Source: a virus
Direction: 5' to 3' (one strand)
Virus record (IMG/VR): IMGVR_UViG_3300031521_000018
Coordinates: 61,374 to 125,373 of that record
Length of the DNA stretch: 64,000 bases
Positions 1 through 8,759 of this stretch are shown piece after piece. The notes beneath the pieces were generated by a model. The model made no database searches. It had not been told where the DNA came from and worked only from the letters and a program-made list of their open reading frames with translations. The position numbers and the translations under genes are program-made. The number at the start of each line of letters is the position of its first letter. Positions within the stretch are counted from its first letter, which is position 1.

Positions 1-201
1 CGTCTTTATGAGGGTAAAGATATGACATATATTTATGATGTAGTTGAATCTACTAACACAAAGAAACAAAATTTGACAACAGGTAAATTGGAGTCAATTG
101 TATCTTATATGCATAAATGGGGAAAGGAACGTTACTCCTATTATGTATCTGAGGAATTCGAGGTTGAACAAATAAAAATAAATATATCTAAAGACTATTA
201 A
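1..201 (+). CDS. uvsW: UvsW-like DNA/RNA helicase, C-terminal end (partial)
   Basis: The gene enters from the left edge and ends in TAA; 66 residues are visible. The segment IYDVVES followed by YMHKWGKERYSYYVSEEF resembles the C-terminal tail of T4 UvsW (motif VI end, then LKHGIERINRY..E.F). UvsW is an SF2 helicase that unwinds recombination and replication intermediates. All catalytic motifs lie outside the window, so the call rests on the tail only. Confidence 0.6.
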   Translation, partial: RLYEGKDMTYIYDVVESTNTKKQNLTTGKLESIVSYMHKWGKERYSYYVSEEFEVEQIKINISKDY

Positions 202-222
202 CAAAATTAAAATTTAAAAACT

Positions 223-702
223 ATGATGTACTTCAAAGCACTGATTAAAGAAGAAACCAAAACGGACTTCGGAATAGTACCAAAGACACAAGAATATTAT
301 ATTCCCGCACTAAATTATACAGATGCTGAAAATATATTCAAGGAACTTATAAATCTTGATATGATATGTAAAGAATGTATATCTATTGAAAACAGAAAGC
401 AACTTGAATTCAAAAAGATATTGAAGGAAGAAATTGAGGGTGTTGTTGGTGATGATAGCGATTTTTATTACAAAGTAGCCGTTAAATTTAGTACGGGTGA
501 AGGTAATAAAACAGCAACCAACAATTTTTATGTTTCAAATGATAGCTGTGATGCATATAAAAAAATATCTGAATATATTAGCAAGGTAGGATATATGTCT
601 GATAGTGAGATAATATCAATAGTTAAAAAGGATAGAATTAAAACAATCTTCGAAATGACTAACGAGGATTATAAATTGGCGTATGATAATATTGTTAAAT
701 AA
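223..702 (+). CDS. DUF4494-like protein
   Basis: 159 residues. The pattern YYIPALNYTDAE near the N-terminus, a central DFYYKVAVKFS and a terminal IISIVKKDRIKTIFE match the layout of DUF4494, a family of about 150 residues found in Bacteroidota and their phages. Function is unknown. It follows the UvsW-like gene by 21 nt behind an A-rich leader and ends just before a strong hairpin, so it is probably the last gene of that unit. Confidence 0.6.
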   Translation: MMYFKALIKEETKTDFGIVPKTQEYYIPALNYTDAENIFKELINLDMICKECISIENRKQLEFKKILKEEIEGVVGDDSDFYYKVAVKFSTGEGNKTATNNFYVSNDSCDAYKKISEYISKVGYMSDSEIISIVKKDRIKTIFEMTNEDYKLAYDNIVK

Positions 703-720
703 TTTAAAAATATGTGTATA

Positions 721-751
721 TAAGACCTCTATTAAATTAATAGAGGTCTTA
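721..751 (+). terminator. Perfect 14-bp hairpin, probable terminator
   Basis: The arms TAAGACCTCTATTA and TAATAGAGGTCTTA pair perfectly across a 3-nt loop, followed by a short T-rich stretch. It separates the DUF4494-like gene from the intein gene and rules out the upstream ATG at 683 as the start of the latter. Confidence 0.75.
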
Positions 752-760
752 GAATATTTT

Positions 761-1342
761 ATGATTTATAAGGAATATAGGTCTTATAACATAAGTAAAT
801 TTGGGTATTTTGTAAACATAGATGAAGATCAAGAGTCAAAAATAACCCATGTTCATTACACAGGTATAAAAAGATTATACAAACTTGAAACATATGGTGG
901 TAAAACCTTATATGCCACCCAAGACCATATACTTCCTATATATCAGGTTACAGAGGTGTTAAAAGGAAATGATAAATTTTTTTCTATTGCTGATCTCAAA
1001 CACAAAATTGATATGCATACAGGCAGCAAATATAGTGTTATAAATTCAGGTGGATTCTGTGAGGAGGTAAAATCGATAGAAAAAATATTGGGATTTCATA
1101 GAGTATTTGACTTAACTATAAGTAACAAAATGCATGTATTCGTTGCTAATGGTATCAAAGTGCATAACTGTGTAACTGCCGATACTGGTATAGAAATACT
1201 CAACAAAGAAACCTCAGAATTCAATCACATTCCAATATTTGAACTGTATTATTCAAACATAAAATCTAAAAATTGGTTAACCAAATTTGAATATTGGTTA
1301 ACAAAAACAATTTATAAAATAAATAATAAAAACAAAGTGTAA
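761..1342 (+). CDS. Orphan split-intein C-fragment fused to a second intein N-fragment
   Basis: 193 residues from the ATG just after the hairpin; the upstream ATG at 683 would read through it. Residues 1-136 look like an intein C-fragment: block B (YGGKTLYATQDH, 45-56), block F (VFDLTISNKMHVFVANG, about 115-131) and block G ending VHN, followed by Cys137. Block A is absent, as in atypically split inteins cut between blocks A and B. Cys137 itself opens CVTADTGIEIL, a typical intein block A, and the last 57 residues resemble the intein N-fragment on the terminase piece at 15947 (shared IFE.YY-like and basic/aromatic tail). There is therefore no extein between the two fragments. The splicing partners are not in this window. 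Confidence 0.8.
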   Translation: MIYKEYRSYNISKFGYFVNIDEDQESKITHVHYTGIKRLYKLETYGGKTLYATQDHILPIYQVTEVLKGNDKFFSIADLKHKIDMHTGSKYSVINSGGFCEEVKSIEKILGFHRVFDLTISNKMHVFVANGIKVHNCVTADTGIEILNKETSEFNHIPIFELYYSNIKSKNWLTKFEYWLTKTIYKINNKNKV

Positions 1343-1352
1343 TTTTACGTTT

Positions 1353-1886
1353 ATGAAAGAAGCTATATTAACATGTGACCAATTAACAGTGTACTCTCCA
1401 AATTACCGTGTGAAAATTATTAAACGTGGACACCGTGGATTTGTTATAGATAATAGCTTTATAAAAATATTCTGTATATCTCATGATGGAATAACGTTTT
1501 CATATAAAATTGAAAATAATGATTTTGAATATACAGATAAAGAATATAAACGCAATAATATAGATGTAATCAAAAATTTTGTAACTGAAAGTAATGAAAA
1601 GGATGAATTATACACTTTACTTTCAACCGTACTTCTCAATAATAGCATAAATATTTACTCCAAAGATATGTATGCTAAAGCCATACACAACATATGTTCA
1701 TCTAAAACTTATAAAAGTGATATTCTTCCTATACCATGTGATGAATATAGCTTTTATGAACTAATAGAGGAATGGTACACAAATAATGAAAGCGAAAATG
1801 ATGAAGAACTGTTAACCAAGATTTTACAAATTCTTCTTTTTGAATGTGAAGCCAACAATATTGATATTAATAAATTATTTGTATGA
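1353..1886 (+). CDS. Hypothetical protein, 177 aa
   Basis: Not recognised. Mixed alpha/beta composition with an acidic patch near the C-terminus (ESENDEE). Its stop overlaps the start of the neck-like gene by 4 nt, so the two are probably translated together; a virion or assembly role is only a guess from that. Confidence 0.6.
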   Translation: MKEAILTCDQLTVYSPNYRVKIIKRGHRGFVIDNSFIKIFCISHDGITFSYKIENNDFEYTDKEYKRNNIDVIKNFVTESNEKDELYTLLSTVLLNNSINIYSKDMYAKAIHNICSSKTYKSDILPIPCDEYSFYELIEEWYTNNESENDEELLTKILQILLFECEANNIDINKLFV

Positions 1887-2626
1887 CAAAGAAAGAATTT
1901 GTAAATTGGTTAATCGATGAATTAACTGAGGGTGGTACTATTCCCGCCTCACCTAAAGTCCATAGAATTGAAACCATAATTAATAACACAAGGGATTATT
2001 ATTATGAGTTATCTGATTTATCTCATGAATTTTGCTATATAGTAATAAGACAAACAGCATTTAATACACCATTGTTCAAGGCAAAGCGACAAATAGCTAT
2101 GCCTGATGCTACTCATGCTATAACTAGAATACGCACATTGTCAGGTAATTTTAATGATGGCTTGTATACAGGTAAAGACACAGATTTTAAGCAAACCAAT
2201 TGGAATTTTGCAATGGGTATAGCGGGTGATTCAGGTGCTATGCTTACAGCCATAACATATAATTTTTATACATCATTTTTAACAAATTTTATGGTTAAAG
2301 ATTTGATATATGATTTTAATCAGAATACCCATATGATAACGGTTGATGGTCAAGATATGAAATCAAGTGTACTTGCTGAATGTAGTATGAAAATACCCGA
2401 AGAAATGTTATATAATGATGTGATGTTTAAGAAATATTGCCTTGGTAAATGTAAAGTGTCATTCGCCAATATCGTAGCATTCACAGATCAAAAATTGATT
2501 GGTGGTTATAAAATAAATTTTACGGAAATTAAAAGTGATGGTAAAGATATGATAAAAGAAGTGGATAAATATCTTATGGACTACCAATTAAATTCTGCAT
2601 CGCTTGGAATCATGTATACAGATTAA
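1883..2626 (+). CDS. Neck protein, T4 gp13-like
   Basis: 247 residues. An N-terminal helix with EGGTIPASPKVHRIETIINNTRDYYYE, then TRIRTLSG, MVKDLIYDFNQNTHMITVDG, and a final EVDKYLMDYQ..SASLGIM follow the order of T4 gp13-type neck proteins (head-to-tail joining; gp13 has the FNEHTH-type strand and a DF.IG-like end). The similarity is in pattern only. It lies just before the tail tube gene, which fits a connector role. Another neck or completion protein is possible. Confidence 0.5.
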   Translation: MTKKEFVNWLIDELTEGGTIPASPKVHRIETIINNTRDYYYELSDLSHEFCYIVIRQTAFNTPLFKAKRQIAMPDATHAITRIRTLSGNFNDGLYTGKDTDFKQTNWNFAMGIAGDSGAMLTAITYNFYTSFLTNFMVKDLIYDFNQNTHMITVDGQDMKSSVLAECSMKIPEEMLYNDVMFKKYCLGKCKVSFANIVAFTDQKLIGGYKINFTEIKSDGKDMIKEVDKYLMDYQLNSASLGIMYTD

Positions 2627-2659
2627 AAAAAGGTTGTGTTATAGTATACAAAATTTTAC

Positions 2660-2672
2660 TAAATAATTAAAA
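2660..2672 (+). promoter_or_regulatory. Candidate late promoter motif
   Basis: TAAATAATTAAAA, 26 nt before the tube gene. The same string precedes many virion genes here and resembles the T4 late -10 box TATAAATA. Confidence 0.45.
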
Positions 2673-2698
2673 CAATAATATCAAAAATTTATTATATT

Positions 2699-3265
2699 AT
2701 GGAAAACTATAAATTTTCAGGCTCAAGAGCAGCGGTTAATCTAGATGAACCTGTATTCCTGACTAGATATAAAGCTAATATCATATTACCCGCTTCTTTA
2801 CAACAAAAATATGGAAATGCCTCATTATTGTTGGAACAACATCTTAAAATTGATGGACTTGATAATGATAAAATTCCAGGAACTGTTTCTCAAAAATATA
2901 AACACCATGATAGAACATTTTTGGGAACTATTGTTGATACAAAAATGGCACTAACATTTGATTTTGAGGTAAATGTTAACCCTGATACACTTATACCCTA
3001 CCCATACGATTTACTTAGGGATTGGTCAAAGCTTTCATATGACCCCGCAACAGGATTACAGACACTTAAGAGAGATCATACAGGGTCTGCAACTGTTGAA
3101 ATTACAAACAAAATAGGTCAACTTATTAAATATTATGATATTCCTATTTTCTTCCCTATAACACAATTACCCGCTTGGAATTTGAACCAAACTACCGAAG
3201 GTATTTACAAAATCACAGGGTTTAAGTTTCAATGTGAAAATCAAAAGGACTTACTTGCAGGATAA
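2699..3265 (+). CDS. Tail tube protein, T4 gp19-like
   Basis: 188 residues. The central KYKHHDRTFLGTIVDTKMALTFDFEV, then a short helix (LLRDWSKL) and beta-rich TGSATVEITNKIGQLIKYYDI followed by FPITQLPAWNLN, reproduce the gp19 tube fold order: beta sandwich, DDW-like helix, 'G..W P...G.L..D' loop. It would polymerise into the inner tail tube. A candidate late motif precedes it and a hairpin follows, so it is probably a strong single-gene unit. Confidence 0.65.
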   Translation: MENYKFSGSRAAVNLDEPVFLTRYKANIILPASLQQKYGNASLLLEQHLKIDGLDNDKIPGTVSQKYKHHDRTFLGTIVDTKMALTFDFEVNVNPDTLIPYPYDLLRDWSKLSYDPATGLQTLKRDHTGSATVEITNKIGQLIKYYDIPIFFPITQLPAWNLNQTTEGIYKITGFKFQCENQKDLLAG

Positions 3266-3290
3266 TAACGCACATTATATTATTAATAAT

Positions 3291-3323
3291 TTGACCACCA
3301 AATATAGTATTATTGGTGGTCAA
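3291..3323 (+). terminator. Hairpin terminator after tube gene
   Basis: The 10-bp arms TTGACCACCA and TGGTGGTCAA pair perfectly around a 13-nt loop; no long T-run follows. Confidence 0.6.
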
Positions 3324-3391
3324 AATGTATTTTATAATAAAATGTCTTTGTATTAATATTGAATTTAATTAATATAATAATCTTTCGAAAA

Positions 3392-3404
3392 TAAATAATA
3401 TAAA
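3392..3404 (+). promoter_or_regulatory. Candidate late promoter motif
   Basis: A TAAATAATATAAA variant after the tube terminator and 14 nt before the 568-aa gene. Confidence 0.35.
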
Positions 3405-3418
3405 CAAAATATTTTATT

Positions 3419-5125
3419 ATGAATTGGATTAATAAAGATAATAGCTATTTTCTTGAATATGATAACACTTTACTCATATCTGTTGATACTGATGGTAATT
3501 ACTATTTATTCAACAACAAAGAAAATCAAAAATATTTGGTTGGTGTTCAGGGTGATTCAGAAAACGTAATTAAATCAAATGCTGAGGAAATAATGAAACA
3601 ATATACACTTACCGTTAAAAATGCATCAGCTGTGTTATTGGCGGGGCTTATTAATTTAATTAAAACAGAAGGTTCTGATGATTCAGGAGTTTATAAAAAG
3701 CTTGTTAATGCAAGATTCTTACCACCTACTGTTATACCTCAATATGTGTTAAAATACATAAATCCTGAGGATTTGGTAAAAACTATGAATGATGATGGTG
3801 GTAGTATGAGGGTACTTGATTTGTATAATGATATAATATCAATAGACCCATCAACTCAATCTGTTGCATCGGTAACAAACACAAATAATGGCAGAAACGT
3901 AATTATAGAAGAAGCTATTGATTTTATAGCAAAAAGTAATAAAAATTCACTTGTTGTAACTCAAGGTGAGAAAATTTTTGAAGGTGCTGAGAATTATATA
4001 TCATCTGAGGAAACCCCGTTAAAAGGATTTTCGATTAAGCTTGAGGATGTATATTCAACTATAAGCGTTGTATTTTTAGGTGATTGTATTTATATTATCG
4101 TTGTAGATGAAATAAACAGTATTGATGAAATGTTCAAGTATGATGATAATGTTCAAGAATACATCCTCAATTCTTATGGAATTGATTTGAATTCATACTT
4201 TAATACTGAGCCAATAAACGAGGATTTTGATATTTCAAAAGTAGATGATGCTGAAAATAATAATGATGATAATCTTGATACCAAAAATACTGATACTGAA
4301 AATGTGGATGCCAATAATATCAACACTGAAAATGTGGATGGTGAAAACATGGATGGAGAGCAAGATAATTCATTTAACTTTGATAGCATAGTTTCTGAAA
4401 ATGATGAAGAATATATACAGGAACTTGAAATAATACAAAGAAACATTAAAAAAATTGAATCACTTCCTGATGAAATAAGATATAATGCTGATATAGAAGA
4501 GGTTTATTTGTTGCTTTTGGGTAAAAAAGAACAAATACAAAAACTTTCCGACACAGAAAAATCCGATAAAATTATTGACAAAGTTGTATCGGAAATATCA
4601 ACTGAACTCGGCAACATTGAAGGTCTTACTAATATAAAGAAAGATGATGATAGTAACGACCTTGAAAACCATATTGATATAAACGAGGGTAGAGAATTTA
4701 ATTTTAAAGGTAAGCTTATAAAGCCTGTTATTATTAACAAGTTTGGTGTTTTTGAAAAATCTCTAATTATTGATAAGAAAATGCATAAGATTAATGAATC
4801 GGCTGATATAAGGAAAATACTTGAAAGCTATATTGCAGACGATGATGAATCTACAGAAGATATTATCAATAAACTTATGGAAACAGAGGAAACTGTTATA
4901 ATAAACAGATTTCGTGCGTATAAAATTATAGAATTAAGAAAAAATAATAACCTTATAACATTCAAATGTTGGAAATACAGCTTTAAAGAATTGGAAAATG
5001 TTAATAATGATGTTAATCAATTAATTAACAATACAAAACCTTTCAGAAATGTAACGTATGATATTAATAATTCTGATACTATAAAATTATTAACTGAAGA
5101 TATAAATTATTTTAGTATTATATAA
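3419..5125 (+). CDS. Hypothetical acidic protein, probably virion-associated
   Basis: 568 residues, not recognised. A globular N-terminal part (1-270) is followed by an Asp/Asn-rich linker around 275-315 with repeated 'NT(E/D)NVD' units, a helical segment about 325-400 and a C-terminal domain. It lies between terminators behind a late-type motif and next to tail genes, which suggests a structural protein. Confidence 0.6.
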   Translation: MNWINKDNSYFLEYDNTLLISVDTDGNYYLFNNKENQKYLVGVQGDSENVIKSNAEEIMKQYTLTVKNASAVLLAGLINLIKTEGSDDSGVYKKLVNARFLPPTVIPQYVLKYINPEDLVKTMNDDGGSMRVLDLYNDIISIDPSTQSVASVTNTNNGRNVIIEEAIDFIAKSNKNSLVVTQGEKIFEGAENYISSEETPLKGFSIKLEDVYSTISVVFLGDCIYIIVVDEINSIDEMFKYDDNVQEYILNSYGIDLNSYFNTEPINEDFDISKVDDAENNNDDNLDTKNTDTENVDANNINTENVDGENMDGEQDNSFNFDSIVSENDEEYIQELEIIQRNIKKIESLPDEIRYNADIEEVYLLLLGKKEQIQKLSDTEKSDKIIDKVVSEISTELGNIEGLTNIKKDDDSNDLENHIDINEGREFNFKGKLIKPVIINKFGVFEKSLIIDKKMHKINESADIRKILESYIADDDESTEDIINKLMETEETVIINRFRAYKIIELRKNNNLITFKCWKYSFKELENVNNDVNQLINNTKPFRNVTYDINNSDTIKLLTEDINYFSII

Positions 5126-5145
5126 ATTACATTTAGACTATATAC

Positions 5146-5183
5146 TTAAACGCCTGTAAATATAAAAATTTACAGGCGTTTAA
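5146..5183 (+). terminator. 16-bp hairpin terminator
   Basis: The arms TTAAACGCCTGTAAAT and ATTTACAGGCGTTTAA pair perfectly over a 6-nt loop and are followed by a T-containing tail. It closes the 568-aa gene unit. Confidence 0.8.
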
Positions 5184-5253
5184 TTGTCTAATAATGAATA
5201 TTTTAATATCCAAGAAATATAAGATATTAAAATAACGATATAATAAAAATATT

Positions 5254-7050
5254 ATGGCAAAGCAATTTTTCGTAGGCGATTCAGCCAAACTTTCAGATGT
5301 CAGTAATTTTATTGGACAATTCTTACCTGATGATTCAATATCTATGATTGATCAACCTGATATTGAATTTATTCCAAGTGGTTCATTTGTGCTTTCGGCT
5401 TGTATGAGTGGCTCACTTTTTGGTGGTGTTCCAAGTGGGCATTGTGTTATGATTTCGGGTGACCCAAAGACAGGAAAAAGCTATATAGTGTTGGATATTA
5501 TAAGATTTTGTCAAATGTTAGGATATTATCCAATTATATTTGATTCTGAGCACGCACACAGCAAGGAAAGATATATTGGTCAGGGTATAGACCCTGAAAA
5601 TTGTCGTATTATTGTTCCTGAAACCATAAACGAAATTACATCACCGATGGTTCAATTAACTCAATCATTGATGGATACAGCAGTAAAAATCACTGCAGAA
5701 AATAAAAAATTACCTTTAGATCAGAAAAAGTCAATTCCAAAAGTAGCTGTTTTTATTGATTCAGTTACATCTCTTAATTCATCAAAACAATTAGCCGATG
5801 CTTTGGAAGGTGAAATGAAAACTGATATGGGTACAGTTGCCAAAGAACTTAAGGTAATGTACAATCTTTTGATACCAAGGTTCGGAAAATTAGGTATACC
5901 AATGGTTTGTACGGCACATACTTATGAAAAAGAGGAATTTCATCAGAAAGTTAAAACAATATCGGGTGGTAAAGGCTCAATGTATATGCCATCTATTGTT
6001 ATTAATCTTCGTAAAACCTTTGATAAAGATGAAAATAAGCAGAAACAAGGTATAATCGTTACGGCTGAAATTATGGAGTCCCGTTTTTCAATGCACAGAC
6101 CTGTTACTTTTTATATTTCTTTTACAAAAGGTATCAACAGATTTTTGGGGCTTGAGGAATTCATTTCATGGGATGTGTGTGGTATAACTAAAGGTAAAAT
6201 GGTTGACTACATGAGTACTGCTCAGGAACTTATTTCAAAGAAATTGGTGACTGTTGAAACCATACTTTCTACAAAATTTTCTACAAAATTGCTTTCGGCA
6301 CAACTTGCTAAAAGCAAAGAAGAATCATTCCAACCATCGTTTGAAGACGATTTGGATAATGGTTGTATAGAATTTGACTCTAATACAGACCAACAAATAT
6401 GTTTACCAAATCTTATAGGATTTTTGGAAGATAGCGGTCATAACGTTAACCTTGAATTTGATACAGTATTCTTAAAGGAAAAAATGCAATTGAATGATAT
6501 TTATTCAGATCAGGCATTTACTAAATGGATTCAGGGTTCAATAAGCAATGATGATTTGTTTGTTATGGGTAATGCCAAGATCAATATTGACAAGAACCAA
6601 AAATTCAAGTTTAAAAAGCCAATTTTGGATTCTATAAATAATAAGAAATATGAATACAGTGAATTCGTTTTCATGAATGAGGGTTCATCAAGCGATATAA
6701 AGTTTAATCTTAAACTTGATCAATCTTTTAAATTTACTGAAAAATTTGTAGCAGAGAAAATTAAAGATGGCAATGTGGTAAAAGAAGAACGCAAAATATG
6801 CAAGCCACAATCAACGTCTAACCAATACTGTGTTAAGCATCTTAACAGGTGTGTTGAATTTAACCAATTATTTAACAAGACTGTTTTTGATACCGATACT
6901 CTTAAACAAATTGATGAAAAAATAATTAAACCATTATTCCAATATAGAACAGAATTTATTGAAAGTGAAAATAATTTGGAAGATAATGATAAAAGTGTAG
7001 AGGCAACAAATGATTTCGAAAATCAAATGAATAATATCTTAAAACAGTAG
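5254..7050 (+). CDS. uvsX: UvsX/RecA-like recombinase with C-terminal extension
   Basis: 598 residues. Walker A GDPKTGKS at 69-76; Walker B-like VAVFIDS near 164-170; a RecA-type loop region EGEMKTDMGTVAKELK, then VCTAHTYEKE and a loop-2-like TISGGKGSMYM. It would form filaments on single-stranded DNA for strand exchange in recombination-dependent replication. T4 UvsX is about 390 residues, so some 200 extra residues follow the core; they are not recognised. The 82-aa gene follows after 1 nt and the gp41-like helicase after that, giving a replication operon. Confidence 0.85.
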   Translation: MAKQFFVGDSAKLSDVSNFIGQFLPDDSISMIDQPDIEFIPSGSFVLSACMSGSLFGGVPSGHCVMISGDPKTGKSYIVLDIIRFCQMLGYYPIIFDSEHAHSKERYIGQGIDPENCRIIVPETINEITSPMVQLTQSLMDTAVKITAENKKLPLDQKKSIPKVAVFIDSVTSLNSSKQLADALEGEMKTDMGTVAKELKVMYNLLIPRFGKLGIPMVCTAHTYEKEEFHQKVKTISGGKGSMYMPSIVINLRKTFDKDENKQKQGIIVTAEIMESRFSMHRPVTFYISFTKGINRFLGLEEFISWDVCGITKGKMVDYMSTAQELISKKLVTVETILSTKFSTKLLSAQLAKSKEESFQPSFEDDLDNGCIEFDSNTDQQICLPNLIGFLEDSGHNVNLEFDTVFLKEKMQLNDIYSDQAFTKWIQGSISNDDLFVMGNAKINIDKNQKFKFKKPILDSINNKKYEYSEFVFMNEGSSSDIKFNLKLDQSFKFTEKFVAEKIKDGNVVKEERKICKPQSTSNQYCVKHLNRCVEFNQLFNKTVFDTDTLKQIDEKIIKPLFQYRTEFIESENNLEDNDKSVEATNDFENQMNNILKQ

Positions 7051-7051
7051 T

Positions 7052-7300
7052 ATGGTAGATGTCAATAATTTAAAATTAAAATATATAACAGGACAGTATC
7101 TAAACCTTGATACAATAGAACCTGATGATATTTTGTTTTTTCTTATTAATAAAAATAAGAAATCTATGAAATTAGAGGAAGTTAGAAAGTCAGTCGCAAA
7201 TTCTGAGCAAAAGGAAAATGAATTTGATTCATGTATAGCAAGACTTATTGAATCTAACAATATAAGAGTTGAAGATGGTAATATAAAAATTATTTCATAG
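7052..7300 (+). CDS. Small protein between UvsX and replicative helicase
   Basis: 82 residues, starting 1 nt after the uvsX stop and ending 6 nt before the helicase. The C-terminal half (KSMKLEEVRKSVANSEQ, then ARLIESNNIRVEDGNIKI) has the helix-turn-helix-plus-wing look of a small winged-helix domain. A replication accessory role is inferred from position only. Confidence 0.6.
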   Translation: MVDVNNLKLKYITGQYLNLDTIEPDDILFFLINKNKKSMKLEEVRKSVANSEQKENEFDSCIARLIESNNIRVEDGNIKIIS

Positions 7301-7306
7301 ATTTTA

Positions 7307-8707
7307 ATGATAGATAACAGTACAACGGATTTTGAGCAAATAGTATTTTGTTACACCCAAAGAAGAAATAACCTAAATTTGATGGCTAAAATTGATGAAT
7401 CTTTTTTTAAGGATTCATATTGTAGGCTTTTATTTAGGTTAGCTAAAGAATTCAATACTAGGTTCAGGGAGGCTCTCTTTGACACTGTTAGCCCTGATAT
7501 CGGGCAAATAGAGGTCTTAGTAAAGGAAGACAAAGAAAACTATATCATTGATGCCAACAGCAATGTTGATGAAAATATAAGTAGATTCTTAAATATTTCA
7601 AGGCATATAATATCAACAAACATCAATAATTATTCTGACATATGGCTTAAAGAAACCGTTGGTTCTTGGATTAGTTGGCAAAATGCTCAAGAGGGTTACA
7701 AATCGGCTGTAAAATACATGCAGACACAGACTATAACACCCGACAATGTTAAGACAATCATCAACAGAGCAAAAGACATGGTTGTTAGACGTTCTTGTAT
7801 CGACATGCATGAGGCTGAGATACACGATTTTTGGGATGCTAAAGAACATGTTCAGATGAAAGCCGAAAATTATGTTAATAGTGGATTTCCCGCTATTAAC
7901 CAAGCTTTGTCCGATTTTGAGGAAAATGGCGGTTTTGCTCCTGGAACTTTAACTATATTTGCGGGTGCACCAAACAGTGGTAAATCATTAGTTTTGGGTA
8001 ATTTAGCTGCGGGAATGTCTATTGCAAAGAAAAATGTTGTACTTGTATCTCTTGAAATGGGTATAGATAAAATATACAAGAGGATAGGTAGTAATATACT
8101 AAATATACCAATGTATGAATACGCACGTTTTTCTGAATCTCAGGATGTTGTACAAGATGCCTTAAGAAACATAATACATGATGCAAAAGGTGTTGGAGTA
8201 TTCTTGGGTATGAGATATTCAAAGGCAACCCCACTTACAATTGTTTCTGATATAAAAAGACTTGAAGAGGAAAGAGGTATACATTTTGATGCTATAATTT
8301 TGGATTATCTTACAGAACTTGGTAATGATTTTGGTATTTCTCCCGAAAGTATGTACTCTTATCATAAATCCAATGCTGAGGTACTATTTCAAGCAGGTGT
8401 TGACAATGATTGGGCAATGGTAACAGCACATCAAGCTACAATTAAAAATGCCAATACATCAGATATAGAGATGGGAAGCTTCTTATCTGAATCAAGTGGA
8501 CTTTTCCATAGAGCTGATAATGTGATTGGTATGATAACACCCGAAACTATGCGTATGAATAAAGAATTTTATTTTAAATTTTTAAAAATTAGAGATTCAC
8601 GTTATAAGGATTATTACCTAAAAATGAATGTAGAGTACCAACATATGCGTATGACCGAAGCATCGGGTGTTATACCGCCTGAAAGTTACAAAATACTACC
8701 CCAATAA
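7307..8707 (+). CDS. Replicative DNA helicase, DnaB/gp41-like
   Basis: 466 residues, close to T4 gp41 (475). An N-terminal helical domain is followed by the RecA-like core: Walker A GAPNSGKS at 220-227, LVSLEMG, Walker B-like FDAIILDYL, WAMVTAHQ and a terminal FLKIRDSR. It is the ring-shaped 5'-3' fork helicase. The sequence is continuous, with no intein, unlike gp41 in some fractured-gene phages. It sits directly after the recombinase operon genes. Confidence 0.92.
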   Translation: MIDNSTTDFEQIVFCYTQRRNNLNLMAKIDESFFKDSYCRLLFRLAKEFNTRFREALFDTVSPDIGQIEVLVKEDKENYIIDANSNVDENISRFLNISRHIISTNINNYSDIWLKETVGSWISWQNAQEGYKSAVKYMQTQTITPDNVKTIINRAKDMVVRRSCIDMHEAEIHDFWDAKEHVQMKAENYVNSGFPAINQALSDFEENGGFAPGTLTIFAGAPNSGKSLVLGNLAAGMSIAKKNVVLVSLEMGIDKIYKRIGSNILNIPMYEYARFSESQDVVQDALRNIIHDAKGVGVFLGMRYSKATPLTIVSDIKRLEEERGIHFDAIILDYLTELGNDFGISPESMYSYHKSNAEVLFQAGVDNDWAMVTAHQATIKNANTSDIEMGSFLSESSGLFHRADNVIGMITPETMRMNKEFYFKFLKIRDSRYKDYYLKMNVEYQHMRMTEASGVIPPESYKILPQ

Positions 8708-8731
8708 TATAATATACGTATCAAATTTTAT

Positions 8732-8744
8732 TAAATAATTAAAA
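8732..8744 (+). promoter_or_regulatory. Candidate late promoter motif
   Basis: TAAATAATTAAAA, 15 nt before the membrane-protein gene at 8760. Confidence 0.45.
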
Positions 8745-8759
8745 TAAAATTTTTGAGCT

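Noticed and set aside
683-760. Upstream ATG at 683 as start of the intein gene
   Set aside because: It would translate through a perfect 14-bp terminator hairpin and overlaps the end of the DUF4494-like gene.
4174-4740. Minus-strand open frames inside the 568-aa gene
   Set aside because: They mirror the low-complexity Asp/Asn-rich coding sequence, have no leaders and give Ser/Leu-rich products typical of antisense frames.
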